Assembly: GCA_016710335.1 (NCBI GenBank)
Contig: JADJXQ010000003.1
Span: 124,001 to 188,000 of the forward strand
Source: Rhodospirillales bacterium
Lineage (GTDB): Bacteria > Pseudomonadota > Alphaproteobacteria > Rhodospirillales > Defluviicoccaceae
Direction: 5' to 3'
DNA length: 64,000 nucleotides
Made by a program: the position numbers and the translations under genes. Positions 32,917 through 41,461 of the stretch are shown one piece after another. The notes beneath the pieces are model-generated. The model made no database searches and was not told the origin of the DNA. It saw only the letters and a list, made by a program, of their open reading frames with translations. Numbering within the stretch: position 1 is the first letter of the stretch; each line of letters begins with the position of its first letter.

Positions 32917-34764
32917 CTACAACCGCGCCAGGTCCACCTCCGCCATGTCGCCGACCAGCGCACCCTTCAGTTTCTCCTCCGTCTCGGCGGCGGCGGCTGT
33001 CAGGTTCTGCGCTTCCTGAGCCTCCTTCAGTCCATAGAGCGACCACGCGTTGTTCGGGAACTGCTCGAGCGCCGCCTTGAAGGCCGTCTCGGCCTCGGCC
33101 GGCCTGTCGGCCTGGAGCAGCGCCGCCCCGAGCGACTGGCGGACCGGATAGTACCAGTACGGCGGTTCCAGGTAGGGAAGGGCATCCTCGATCGCCACTG
33201 CCTCCTCGAACGCCGCCACTGCGCCCCGGTAATCCCCTGCCGCCTGCTGAATCCGGCCGTCGATGACGTGGCCGGCAAGCTCGAGAAGTTGCGGGGCCGG
33301 AACGCCGCCCTCGACGATGCCCGTCCAGTCGACGCCTTCTCTCATGGCGTCGATGGCGTCAGCCTCCGACCTGGCCGCATCCGCATCGCCGCCCGCCGCG
33401 TAGGCGACAGCGCGCGCGTAGTGCCACATGGCCTTGACGTAGGGCAGCCGGTCACCGGGATCGTTCAGGGCGAGAATGGTCTTCGGTTCGCTGAACTGGG
33501 CGTGCGCGAAGTAGGGCGCCGCGTCGATGAGTTGAACCCGCGGCAGCATCGCCGACACGTCGTCGATGGTGGTCGCCGGCAGCTTTTCCGCCGTCGCCAC
33601 CGCCGTCGCCCCGTCTCCGGCCATTCGCGCCGACTCCAGCAAGAAATGCACGTTGTGCGGGTAGTAGGAGTAGGGATACAGGCCGTCCGGCGAGACCTGG
33701 GCCAGATAGGCCTCGTCGGCGGCGACGGCGTCGCGGTTGGCGGCGATGGAATCCCGCAGGCGGCCGATGCGGAAGTAGATGTGCGACGGCATGTGAACGA
33801 TGTGACCGGCGCCGGGGATTTCCGCCGCCAGATGATCGGCATGGGTCTCCGCCCGCTCCGGCGTCTGCGAGGCCTCGACCGCGTGGATGTAGAGGTGGAT
33901 CGCGTAAGGATGGCGAGGCTCGTTCGCGAGAGCCGTCTCCAGCGTCCGGACCAGGTTGGCGACCGGTGGTTTCAGCGTCTTGCCGTCTTCCTCCCAGTAG
34001 TTCCACGGCGAGACGTTCATCAGCGCGTCGGCATAGAGGGACTGGACGGTCGCACTGCGGGCATGAGCGTCCGCCACCTCGGCCATGGCGTCGGCGTAGG
34101 CCTGATTGAGGACGGCGCGTTCGAGTTCGGGATCCGGCGAATAGCGGGAGTCCAGCGCCTCGATCAGGGCTTGTTCGAGGGCGCCGGTGCCGCCCCGCAT
34201 CGCCATCGCTCGGTCCGCGGCCTCCCTGGCAGGACCGATGGCAGACGGGTCCATGGGCGCGTTGATGTTGGGGCCGAGCACGTAGGCTTGCCCCCAGGCG
34301 CACATGGCGCACTTCGGGTCCAGCGTCTCGGCGTAGCGGAAGGCGCGGAGCGCTTCCGGATGATTGAACGCGTATGCCAGTCTCAGGCCCTGATCGAAAT
34401 AGCGCTGCGCTTCATCGCTGCTCGTCGTAATCGCGAAGGAATCGTCGCCCAGGTTCTCGAACAGTGGCGGCGGCGCAGCCCCGTAGGCATTCACCTGGTC
34501 GCTGGAGGCTTTCGCCAGTTGAAGCCGCTGCTTGAAGCCGGAGTTCCGGTCGACGGCGGGATCGCCGCACACCGCCGCCAGCAAATGCGCCGGTATCAGG
34601 AGTCCGGATGGCGTTCCATCCGCATCCGACGCCGCCGGCGGTTCGGCGGCCGGAACGACCGCATGCTGCGGACCGTGTGCGTCTGCATCCCCAGGCTCGA
34701 TTGCCAGCGTGGTGAACGCGGCGGTGCCCACCATGAGCACGCGCCCAAAATGCTTTCGGACCAT
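32917..34764 (-). CDS. Secreted TPR-repeat protein
   Basis: A 615-residue protein. The N-terminal signal (VGTAAFTTLAIEPGDADA) suggests export. Repeated helix pairs follow, including DEAQRYFDQGLRLAYAFNH, DPKCAMCAWGQAYVLGPN, which has a CxxC, and near the end AETAFKAALEQFPNNAWSLY, typical of tetratricopeptide repeats. A conserved stretch HIVHMPSHIYFRIGR and YYPHNVHFLLESA occurs in a family of such proteins of unknown function. The start is the ATG at 34764 with GGGAGG seven bases before; a GTG two codons upstream is too close to it. It could act as a scaffold. Confidence 0.82.
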   Translation of the reverse strand: MVRKHFGRVLMVGTAAFTTLAIEPGDADAHGPQHAVVPAAEPPAASDADGTPSGLLIPAHLLAAVCGDPAVDRNSGFKQRLQLAKASSDQVNAYGAAPPPLFENLGDDSFAITTSSDEAQRYFDQGLRLAYAFNHPEALRAFRYAETLDPKCAMCAWGQAYVLGPNINAPMDPSAIGPAREAADRAMAMRGGTGALEQALIEALDSRYSPDPELERAVLNQAYADAMAEVADAHARSATVQSLYADALMNVSPWNYWEEDGKTLKPPVANLVRTLETALANEPRHPYAIHLYIHAVEASQTPERAETHADHLAAEIPGAGHIVHMPSHIYFRIGRLRDSIAANRDAVAADEAYLAQVSPDGLYPYSYYPHNVHFLLESARMAGDGATAVATAEKLPATTIDDVSAMLPRVQLIDAAPYFAHAQFSEPKTILALNDPGDRLPYVKAMWHYARAVAYAAGGDADAARSEADAIDAMREGVDWTGIVEGGVPAPQLLELAGHVIDGRIQQAAGDYRGAVAAFEEAVAIEDALPYLEPPYWYYPVRQSLGAALLQADRPAEAETAFKAALEQFPNNAWSLYGLKEAQEAQNLTAAAAETEEKLKGALVGDMAEVDLARL

Positions 34765-35117
34765 CGTCACTCCTCCCGTTCAAGGCCCTTCAGAGGCTAC
34801 CCGCCGTGCGACCGGGCCTCCGGGCCTCCATGTGTGACTTGGACAAGACGGGGCGGTTTTCCGCCAGCCCGGTGTTGATGAAGAAGTCTACGACTCATTA
34901 TCAATCGAAGGAAGCGGGAGGATTTTGCTGCACCAAGCGGGTTGCGTCGTCGGAGCTGCGACGCTTCCCATTTCGCCTCGCTGTTCGGCGACGTCCGCGT
35001 CTCGCGCCGGCCGCGCCTTCCTGTTGGACGCATGCGAGCGGCCGTGGTAAAGAGGCCGCGCTTCACATCCAGCCATAGCGACTCATCGCCAACTATAGAC
35101 CATCAGGGAGAAGATCA
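34765..35117. other. Divergent intergenic region between the TPR gene and tpiA
   Basis: About 350 bases that should hold promoters for both genes. I see no tRNA, repeat or strong -35/-10 pair. A stretch near 34889 (ACTCATTATCAATCG) is A+T-rich against the local background and loosely resembles half of a Fur-type site, but this is not enough for a call. Confidence 0.4.
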
Positions 35118-35876
35118 ATGGCCCGACGCATCCTCGCCGCCGGCAACTGGAAGATGAACGGACTGAAGGCCGACGGTTTGGCGCTTGCCTCCGGCCTCGC
35201 CGAGCGGCGCAAGGCGGGCGAGGGCGACAAGGCCGACATGCTGGTCTGCCCGCCGTTCGTGCTGATCCCGAAGATCGTCGAGGCGGTCGCCGGCTCCAAC
35301 ATCATGGTCGGCGGCCAGGATTGCCACATGGACGAGAAGGGCGCCCACACCGGCGACACCAGCGCGGCGATGCTGAAGGACGCTGGCTGCAGCCACGTCA
35401 TCGTCGGCCACTCGGAGCGTCGCACCGACCACGCCGAGACCGACGCCATCGTCAAGGCAAAGGCCGAGGCGGCGCTCAAGGCCGGGCTGGTCGCCATCGT
35501 CTGCATCGGCGAAACCTTGGAGGAGCGGGACGCCGGCAAGACCATCGACGTCAACCGCCGCCAGCTCCTCGGCTCGCTGCCCGACGGCGCCACCGCCGAC
35601 AACACCGTCGTCGCCTACGAGCCGGTGTGGGCGATCGGCACCGGCCGCACCGCGACGCCGGAGCAGGCCCAGGAAGTGCACGCGATGATCCGCAGCGAGT
35701 TGGCCGGCAAGCTCGGCCAGGCCGTCGCCGATGACATGCGGGTGCTCTACGGCGGCTCCATGAACGCGAAGAACGCGGCGGAACTGCTCCGCCAACCGGA
35801 CATCGATGGCGGCCTCATCGGCGGCGCCTCGCTGAAGGTCGACGACTTCATGACCATTGCCAATAGCGCGTCGTAA
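35118..35876 (+). CDS. tpiA: Triosephosphate isomerase
   Basis: A 252-residue TIM-barrel enzyme of glycolysis that interconverts dihydroxyacetone phosphate and glyceraldehyde 3-phosphate. Catalytic residues are in place: Lys12 (GNWKMNG), His98 (VIVGHSERR) and Glu168 (AYEPVWAIGTG), plus the phosphate loop LYGGSMNAKN and GGASLK. The ATG follows CAGGGAGAAGATCA. It precedes secG and pyrG, the usual order in alphaproteobacteria. Confidence 0.96.
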   Translation: MARRILAAGNWKMNGLKADGLALASGLAERRKAGEGDKADMLVCPPFVLIPKIVEAVAGSNIMVGGQDCHMDEKGAHTGDTSAAMLKDAGCSHVIVGHSERRTDHAETDAIVKAKAEAALKAGLVAIVCIGETLEERDAGKTIDVNRRQLLGSLPDGATADNTVVAYEPVWAIGTGRTATPEQAQEVHAMIRSELAGKLGQAVADDMRVLYGGSMNAKNAAELLRQPDIDGGLIGGASLKVDDFMTIANSAS

Positions 35877-35942
35877 GGTCGCGCGGCCGGGCCGAACGCG
35901 CCTGCGCCTTCAAGCCAGGCCTACAGGACAAAGGAGTGTTCG

Positions 35943-36272
35943 TTGGACGGCATCATCAACGTCGTTCTGGTCATCCATCTGATCCTGGCGATCGCCCTGG
36001 TCGGCGTCGTCCTCCTGCAGAAGAGCGAGGGCGGCGCCTTGGGGATCGGCGGCGGCGGCGGCATGAGCGGATTCCTGACCGGACGCAGCGCCGGCAACCT
36101 CTTGACGCGGACCACCGCGATCCTGGCGGTCGGCTTTATCGTCACCAGCCTCACCCTCGCCAAGCTCGCGGAGACCGGGCGCGGCAGCCGGTCGATCCTG
36201 GACGAAACGCCGCCGCCCGCGCAGGAACAGCCCGTGGAGCCGGAAGGCCCGGTGGTGCCGCTGGAGCGCTGA
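35943..36272 (+). CDS. secG: Preprotein translocase subunit SecG
   Basis: A 109-residue small subunit of the SecYEG channel with two helices: NVVLVIHLILAIALVGVVLL and TAILAVGFIVTSLTLAKLA. The loop LLQKSEGGALGIGGGGGMSG is the SecG hallmark. The start is a TTG with AAGGAG seven bases before it. The C-terminal tail is rich in proline and glutamate. It follows tpiA by 66 bases and is followed by a terminator-like hairpin. Confidence 0.93.
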   Translation: MDGIINVVLVIHLILAIALVGVVLLQKSEGGALGIGGGGGMSGFLTGRSAGNLLTRTTAILAVGFIVTSLTLAKLAETGRGSRSILDETPPPAQEQPVEPEGPVVPLER

Positions 36273-36310
36273 GGCGGTGCGAACGTCGGAAGACGGTCAT
36301 GGAAACTCAG

Positions 36311-36356
36311 GCAGGCGGCTTTCGGGCCGCCTCTCTGCTTTCTGACTTTTCTTTCT
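36311..36356 (+). terminator. Terminator-like hairpin after secG
   Basis: Exact 7-bp arms AGGCGGC and GCCGCCT (36313-36332) with a six-base loop are followed by a T-rich stretch (TCTCTGCTTTCTGACTTTTC). This fits an intrinsic terminator, which implies that pyrG has its own promoter in the 35 bases that remain before its start. Confidence 0.65.
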
Positions 36357-36389
36357 AACTCTGGCCCATTTGCTGTACACTGCAGGTCC

Positions 36390-38018
36390 ATGACGCGGTT
36401 CATATTCATCACCGGCGGCGTGGTCTCCTCCCTCGGCAAGGGCTTGGCCTCGGCGGCGCTCGGCGCGCTGTTGCAGGCGCGCGGGTTCAAGGTGCGCCTG
36501 CGCAAGCTCGACCCCTACATCAACGTCGATCCGGGCACCATGAGCCCCTACCAGCACGGCGAGGTCTACGTCACCGACGACGGCGCCGAGACCGACCTCG
36601 ACCTCGGCCATTACGAACGGTTCACTGGCGTGCCGGCGCGCAGATCCGACAACGCCACCACCGGGCGCATCTACTCCGACGTCATCGCCCGCGAGCGCCA
36701 CGGCGACTACCTCGGCGCCACCATCCAGGTCATCCCCCACATCACCGACGCCATCAAGGCGTTCGTGCTGGGCGACCTCGACGGCGACGAAGACTTCGTG
36801 CTGGTCGAGATCGGCGGCACCGTCGGCGACATCGAGGGCCTGCCGTTCCTGGAAGCGATCCGCCAGATCGGCAACGACCTCGGGCGTCAGCGGGTCATGT
36901 TCGTGCACCTCACCCTGGTGCCGTTCGTGTCGGCGGCGGGCGAACTCAAGACCAAGCCGACCCAGCATTCGGTCAAGGAACTGCTCAACGTCGGCATCCA
37001 GCCGGACCTGCTGATCTGCCGCTGCGACCGGCCGATTCCGCCGGCGGAGCGCCGCAAGATCGCGCTGTTCTGCAACGTGCGGGAACAGGCGGTGATCCCC
37101 GGCCTCGATGTGAGCAGCATCTACGCGGTGCCGATCACCTACCACCAGGAGGGCCTCGACGACGAGATCTGCCGCTATTTCGGCCTCGACACGCCGCCGC
37201 CCGATCTCTCCACCTGGCACGACATCGTCGATCGCCTCACCCGCCCCGAGGGCGAGGTCAACATCGCCGTCGTCGGCAAGTACACCGGGCTGCTCGACGC
37301 GTACAAGTCGCTGACCGAGGCGCTGATCCACGGCGGCATCGCCAACCGGGTCAAGGTCAACATCGACTGGATCGACGCGGCGGTGTTCGACAACGGCGGG
37401 GTGCTCGACCGTCTCGACGGCGTCCATGGCGTTCTCGTGCCCGGCGGCTTCGGCGAACGCGGCGCGCGCGGCAAGGTGCAGGCGGCGCGCTTCGCGCGCG
37501 AGCGGCGGGTGCCCTATTTCGGCATCTGCTTCGGGATGCAGATGGCGGTGGTCGAAGCCGCCCGGAACCTGGCCGGCATCCCCGACGCCGGCTCAACCGA
37601 GTTCGGCCCGTGCCCGGCGCCGGTGGTCGGCCTGATGACCGAGTGGATGCGCGGCAACGCCCTTGAGCGGCGCACGGCGGAGGGCGACCTCGGCGGAACC
37701 ATGCGGCTCGGCGCATACGACTGCGTCATCCGGGGCGGCAGCCGGGTGCGCGAGATCTTCGGCGCGGATCGCATCTCGGAGCGCCACCGCCACCGTTTCG
37801 AGGTCAACAACAACTATCTGGCGGTGCTGGAGAGCAGGGGCCTCTGCTTCTCCGGCATGTCGCCCGACGGGCTCCTGCCGGAGATCGTCGAGATCCCCGA
37901 CCACCCGTGGTTCATCGGCGTCCAGTTCCACCCCGAGCTCAAATCCAAGCCCTTCGCCCCCCACCCCCTGTTCCCCTCCTTCATCCGCGCCGCCATGGCC
38001 CAGTCAAGGCTGGTGTAG
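36390..38018 (+). CDS. pyrG: CTP synthase
   Basis: A 542-residue enzyme that makes CTP from UTP, ATP and glutamine. The N-terminal synthase domain opens MTRFIFITGGVVSSLGKG and carries DPYINVDPGTMSP and HGEVYVTDDGAETDLD. The glutamine amidotransferase domain has the catalytic cysteine in YFGICFGMQ and the histidine-glutamate pair in VQFHPEL. Length is normal. The last 16 codons are duplicated, with changes, about 840 bases downstream. Confidence 0.96.
   Translation: MTRFIFITGGVVSSLGKGLASAALGALLQARGFKVRLRKLDPYINVDPGTMSPYQHGEVYVTDDGAETDLDLGHYERFTGVPARRSDNATTGRIYSDVIARERHGDYLGATIQVIPHITDAIKAFVLGDLDGDEDFVLVEIGGTVGDIEGLPFLEAIRQIGNDLGRQRVMFVHLTLVPFVSAAGELKTKPTQHSVKELLNVGIQPDLLICRCDRPIPPAERRKIALFCNVREQAVIPGLDVSSIYAVPITYHQEGLDDEICRYFGLDTPPPDLSTWHDIVDRLTRPEGEVNIAVVGKYTGLLDAYKSLTEALIHGGIANRVKVNIDWIDAAVFDNGGVLDRLDGVHGVLVPGGFGERGARGKVQAARFARERRVPYFGICFGMQMAVVEAARNLAGIPDAGSTEFGPCPAPVVGLMTEWMRGNALERRTAEGDLGGTMRLGAYDCVIRGGSRVREIFGADRISERHRHRFEVNNNYLAVLESRGLCFSGMSPDGLLPEIVEIPDHPWFIGVQFHPELKSKPFAPHPLFPSFIRAAMAQSRLV
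37972..38018 (+). repeat. Direct repeat copy 1: 3' end of pyrG
   Basis: The last 47 bases of pyrG (from TCCCCTCCTTCATCCGCGCC to the TAG) recur at 38862-38908 with 40 of 47 positions identical by my count. This copy is in use as the pyrG C-terminus. Confidence 0.75.
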
Positions 38019-38047
38019 ACGGCGTCACGGAAACGCAGGCGCAATGG

Positions 38048-38686
38048 TCACCGGGGCGAAGTTTCAAGCACAACATCCGAATGCTGCTTGAGTTCGACGC
38101 GCACTCCATGTCCCATAGCCTCGAGAATCACTTTGACACCCTCCCGACGAACGAACTTGAAGGCCGGGACGAAGTCCGAATCGCCGGTGACCACGATCAC
38201 GGCCCGCACGCTCTCTCGCAGCGCCAAACGCGCCATGTCCATGCCGACCCTCATGTCGACACCTTTCTGAGAGATGTCGGGAACGAAGTCGTCGTCCTTG
38301 AGCGGGCGAGCATCTTGAACAAGTTTTCGAGCGACGCTCGGTTTGATCCGCCACCTCTCGGGGGAGAGGACAACGTGCCCCATTCTCAAAGCGAAGTAGG
38401 GCTTCAGCACCAGTTGGTCGAAGAAACTTTGCGAGCCTCGAAACCGATCGGTGGTGGCGAGATCGTACTTTGCACCGCTGACCGGCCGCTTGACCTGTTC
38501 GGATGAAGGATAAGCGTCGTAGTAGTAGATACGCAGAAGCTCGTAGTCCGTGACCTCCGGCACTGACCGCAGTCGATTGCAAAGGCCGACCACGTCGTCT
38601 GCCGTGGGGTGTCGTTTTAGTTCCGAATAGAGCTTCTTGGTGACGAAACCGCCATCGAGAAGAATGGCGTAGAGCGGACGGAGCAT
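38048..38686 (-). CDS. NYN-domain (LabA/PIN-like) protein
   Basis: A 212-residue protein of the NYN family, relatives of PIN nucleases. The opening LRPLYAILLDGGFV holds the first acidic residue (Asp11), the middle GVDMRVGMDMARLAL the second cluster, and VVTGDSDFVPAFKFVRREG the third, so the metal-site aspartates are retained. LabA-like proteins are thought to act on RNA or in regulation; many lie in mobile or defence regions. The start is the ATG at 38686; starts further upstream have no family similarity. It is convergent with pyrG and lies inside a direct repeat of the pyrG end. Confidence 0.85.
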   Translation of the reverse strand: MLRPLYAILLDGGFVTKKLYSELKRHPTADDVVGLCNRLRSVPEVTDYELLRIYYYDAYPSSEQVKRPVSGAKYDLATTDRFRGSQSFFDQLVLKPYFALRMGHVVLSPERWRIKPSVARKLVQDARPLKDDDFVPDISQKGVDMRVGMDMARLALRESVRAVIVVTGDSDFVPAFKFVRREGVKVILEAMGHGVRVELKQHSDVVLETSPR

Positions 38687-39063
38687 AGAGCTGGCCAGAA
38701 TCGCTGGAGCCGGCCCACTCCCGAGCACCGAAGTGCACCCGCATCGCGGGGCGTCGGAATGAACCGGCTCACAGGTCTATTCGTTCAAGGGCACGATCCG
38801 CCCATGCATCTAAGAATAGGCCTCCGTTCAGCGGATGCAAGGCATTCGGCCGGATCTAAGCTCCCCTCATTCATCCGCGCCGCCATCACCCAGTTCCGGC
38901 GGGTGTAGGGCAGGGCGGCGAACTGTCGACGAAGTACGATGCCCTCTGCAGTGGCACTTTTCGGCCTGCTGCTACTATTGCTTGACGAGGGTGCGGCATC
39001 GTGGCAGCGTCGTCAACAAGCGCATGGCATGATGCTATAGCGGAATGAAGAGGCGGGACAAAC
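38687..39063. other. Gap holding the displaced pyrG 3'-end copy
   Basis: About 375 bases between the NYN gene and the VPLPA-CTERM gene. The one recognisable item is the second copy of the pyrG 3' end at 38862-38908. The promoters of both neighbours should also lie here, but I see no clear box pair. Confidence 0.55.
38862..38908 (+). repeat. Direct repeat copy 2: isolated pyrG 3' end
   Basis: This copy would code for (L)PSFIRAAITQFRRV and a stop, against PSFIRAAMAQSRLV in pyrG, so it is another allele of the same C-terminus. It is not attached to any gene. The pattern resembles what is left when an element integrates in the end of a gene or when recombination swaps the downstream DNA. Confidence 0.75.
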
Positions 39064-41241
39064 TTGAAACACAAGCACGAATGTTTGATGGTGGTCGCGG
39101 CTTTGGCGCTGGCGTTGGGCGTAGCCGGTCCGGCGGCGGCACAGGTGGTGGATCTCGGAGCAGACGGTTCCGACGGCCAGGACGGAGTGCCGGGGACACG
39201 CGGTCAGGACGGCCAGCCGGGACAACCGGGCGGTGATGCCTTTGCCAACGGCGCCACGGTCTCGGCCACGGCGATAGGTGGTGATGGCGGTGCTGGCGGC
39301 AACGGCGGAGCAGGTATTCCATCGGATTACAACGACGGCGAAGGCGCAGTTGGCGGACGCGGCGGCGACGCTATTGCCGAAGCCAGCGGCACGTCGCGCC
39401 CCAGCCACTCCGCAACCGCCATCGGCGGCACCGGCGGCATCAGCGGTGTCGGAAGCGGCCATAATACCACCGGCGGTGCGGGCGGCGACGCGGAGGCGAT
39501 CGCCATCACGTCCACGACCGTCGTGGGCGCAAGCGCGGACGCCAGGGCGACGGGAGGTCATGGAGCAGACGGCAATGGCCGACCTCCGGGCTCCGCCGCC
39601 GGCGCCGGCGGAGGAGCCGACGCCATCGCAGTGGCGACCGCTACTGATGCCGATGCGACGGCCGTAGCGCATTCCGCTGGTGGCGCAGGCGGTGAGGGCG
39701 CGCCTTATAACAGCGCGGGCCATGGCGGTAGTGCTGCCTCTGAAGCGCGAGCCAAAGTTCGTAGCGGGACATCGACTGCTCTTTCGTCCGCGGTTGGTGG
39801 AGTTGGTGGTCAAGGCGAGGCGAGCGAGATACCGGGTCGCGGAGGCGAGGCCCTATCCGAAGCGGTGGCTGAGGCCAGGCGCGGCGCAGCGCACGCGGAT
39901 GCCATGGCTACGGGAGGTAGCCAAGAAGGTAGAGGCGGATCGTACCCTGGCAACAAGGGCGGCGATGCCGTGGCTCGATCCACGGCGATCGTCGGCAAAG
40001 GCCTCGGAACGGCCACGGCCCGTGCGAACGGGGGCGTTCCCGTCTTCGGCAGCGGTGCCGATGCCAACGCGAAGGCCACGACGAAGGTCGAAGCCGGTAG
40101 CGCCGTCGCCAGCGCGCTGGCGCGAGGCAGTGACGCAGCGGGGTATATTGGCGGGGGATATGAACTCGATGGGGGTCAAGCCGCAGCGGTGGCTGAGGCG
40201 CGGGGCACCGATCACGTGCGAGCAGTGGCCGAGGCGGATGGCGGCGACGCCAACGAAGCTGATCTCGAGCACGGCTTCGGCGGTGCAGCATCGGCACGCG
40301 CGTTCGGCAAAAACGGTCGCTTCACGGACGTTCGGGCCAAAGCGGCCGGTGGTGCCGGGGGCGACAATGGCTTTTCTTGGGGCGATCCATCCGGAGACGG
40401 CGGCAATGCCGACGCACATGCAGAAGGGAGCGGGCGGGGACGCATATCGGCAGTCGCCGAAGCCGAGGGCGGACTTGGCGGCTCCGGGTGCTGTGACTGG
40501 AACATGCGCGCCGCACCTGCCGGGCTCCCCGGATCGGCCGATGCGCAGGCGGTGGCACGCGGGCCGGCGGGGTCGGTGACGGCGCATGCGGCGGCCGACG
40601 GCCCGGTGCGCAACGTCGCCAAGGCCGGGGCGGCGATCTTCCGGCCGCACTCGGTGTTCGGCGGGGCGGGCGCCAGCCCGCAGACCGGCGCCATCGCCTA
40701 CGGCAGCCTGTTTCCCGGCGCCAAAGGTCCGGCCGACGTTCGCGGCGCCTCGCGGGTGACGGTCGCGGCCGGAACGCTGGGCGCCGGATTTACTCTCGGC
40801 AGCGACGATCGCCACACTCATACCAGCCGGCTCGACTTCGCCGCCGACGTGGCGTCCTTAATCGCCGCTGCGCCAGTTCTGCGGCTCGACCTGCTCAGTG
40901 CCGCGGTCGACGGTGCTGCGAGCGCGATCGAGCGCATCAAGTTCGCGGTCGATGTGGAAGGCGGCGCCGTCAGCTTCGAGCGGGTGTTCACCGACGTTGC
41001 GGCGGCGCTGGCGTACTTCAGCGGCACGACGGAACGGCTCGGCGACATGGGGACCTACGTCAGCGCCGACGGCATCCTCGACATCGCCTTCGCCCTCGAC
41101 ATCACCGGCCAAGGCGGCGACGGTGCCTTCACCACCGACTTCCAGGTGCGGGCGACGCCGCTGCCGGCGGCCGTCTGGATGTTCCTCACGGCATTGGCGA
41201 CGTTGGTCGGCGTCGGCAAGTGGCGGAGGCAGGCGGCCTGA
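39064..41241 (+). CDS. Glycine-rich surface protein with VPLPA-CTERM sorting tail
   Basis: A 725-residue exported protein. After a signal peptide (VVAALALALGVAGPAAAQ) comes a short collagen-like stretch (GADGSDGQDGVPGTRGQD), then several hundred residues rich in Gly, Ala, Asp and Thr with repeated ATGG, GGxGG and AxAxA patterns. A more ordinary domain follows from about residue 545. The C-terminus ATPLPAAVWMFLTALATLVG followed by KWRRQAA is a VPLPA-CTERM signal: exosortase recognition, a helix and a basic tail. It is probably cut and attached or released at the surface. The TTG start gives the basic n-region MKHKHE. Similar to PEP-CTERM proteins of exopolysaccharide producers; no enzyme domain seen. 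Confidence 0.8.
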   Translation: MKHKHECLMVVAALALALGVAGPAAAQVVDLGADGSDGQDGVPGTRGQDGQPGQPGGDAFANGATVSATAIGGDGGAGGNGGAGIPSDYNDGEGAVGGRGGDAIAEASGTSRPSHSATAIGGTGGISGVGSGHNTTGGAGGDAEAIAITSTTVVGASADARATGGHGADGNGRPPGSAAGAGGGADAIAVATATDADATAVAHSAGGAGGEGAPYNSAGHGGSAASEARAKVRSGTSTALSSAVGGVGGQGEASEIPGRGGEALSEAVAEARRGAAHADAMATGGSQEGRGGSYPGNKGGDAVARSTAIVGKGLGTATARANGGVPVFGSGADANAKATTKVEAGSAVASALARGSDAAGYIGGGYELDGGQAAAVAEARGTDHVRAVAEADGGDANEADLEHGFGGAASARAFGKNGRFTDVRAKAAGGAGGDNGFSWGDPSGDGGNADAHAEGSGRGRISAVAEAEGGLGGSGCCDWNMRAAPAGLPGSADAQAVARGPAGSVTAHAAADGPVRNVAKAGAAIFRPHSVFGGAGASPQTGAIAYGSLFPGAKGPADVRGASRVTVAAGTLGAGFTLGSDDRHTHTSRLDFAADVASLIAAAPVLRLDLLSAAVDGAASAIERIKFAVDVEGGAVSFERVFTDVAAALAYFSGTTERLGDMGTYVSADGILDIAFALDITGQGGDGAFTTDFQVRATPLPAAVWMFLTALATLVGVGKWRRQAA

Positions 41242-41275
41242 GGCCACGAGATTAGCGAACGCAGCGCCTGCGGAC

Positions 41276-41319
41276 GGCGGAGCGGCTTGCTCAACCCGAG
41301 CGCTCCGCCGCTCGTTTTT
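41276..41319 (+). terminator. Intrinsic terminator of the VPLPA-CTERM gene
   Basis: Arms GGCGGAGC (41276-41283) and GCTCCGCC (41302-41309) are exact complements, and GCTCG plus five T follow. It lies about 35 bases after the stop of the glycine-rich protein gene, which fits a Rho-independent terminator. Confidence 0.75.
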
Positions 41320-41338
41320 CAGAGAACGGTTGCAGTGT

Positions 41339-41373
41339 GTCTTGATCCGGTGGAACTTCCACCGGATCAAGAC
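41339..41373. repeat. Near-perfect palindrome, 17-bp arms
   Basis: GTCTTGATCCGGTGGAA and its exact complement are separated by one base. It lies between the terminator of the gene upstream and the yihY-type gene, about 90 bases before its start. Sequences of this kind (TGATCCGGTGGAA...) are known as intergenic palindromes in several alphaproteobacteria, but I cannot check copy number. It may also be an operator. Confidence 0.6.
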
Positions 41374-41461
41374 GTTGCGCCTTCGCGCCGAAACGTTCGC
41401 ACGCCGCTTGCGCACATCGCCCAGAGAGTGACGTGTTGCAACTCCACCCGAGGAGGCTGTG

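Noticed and set aside
32770..34878. 702-codon plus-strand frame across the TPR gene
   Set aside because: The minus strand codes for a coherent secreted TPR protein with a good ribosome site; the plus frame is Arg/Gly/Val-rich without motifs.
34885..34915. Fur-type box before tpiA
   Set aside because: Only a loose half-site match; not enough to name a regulator.
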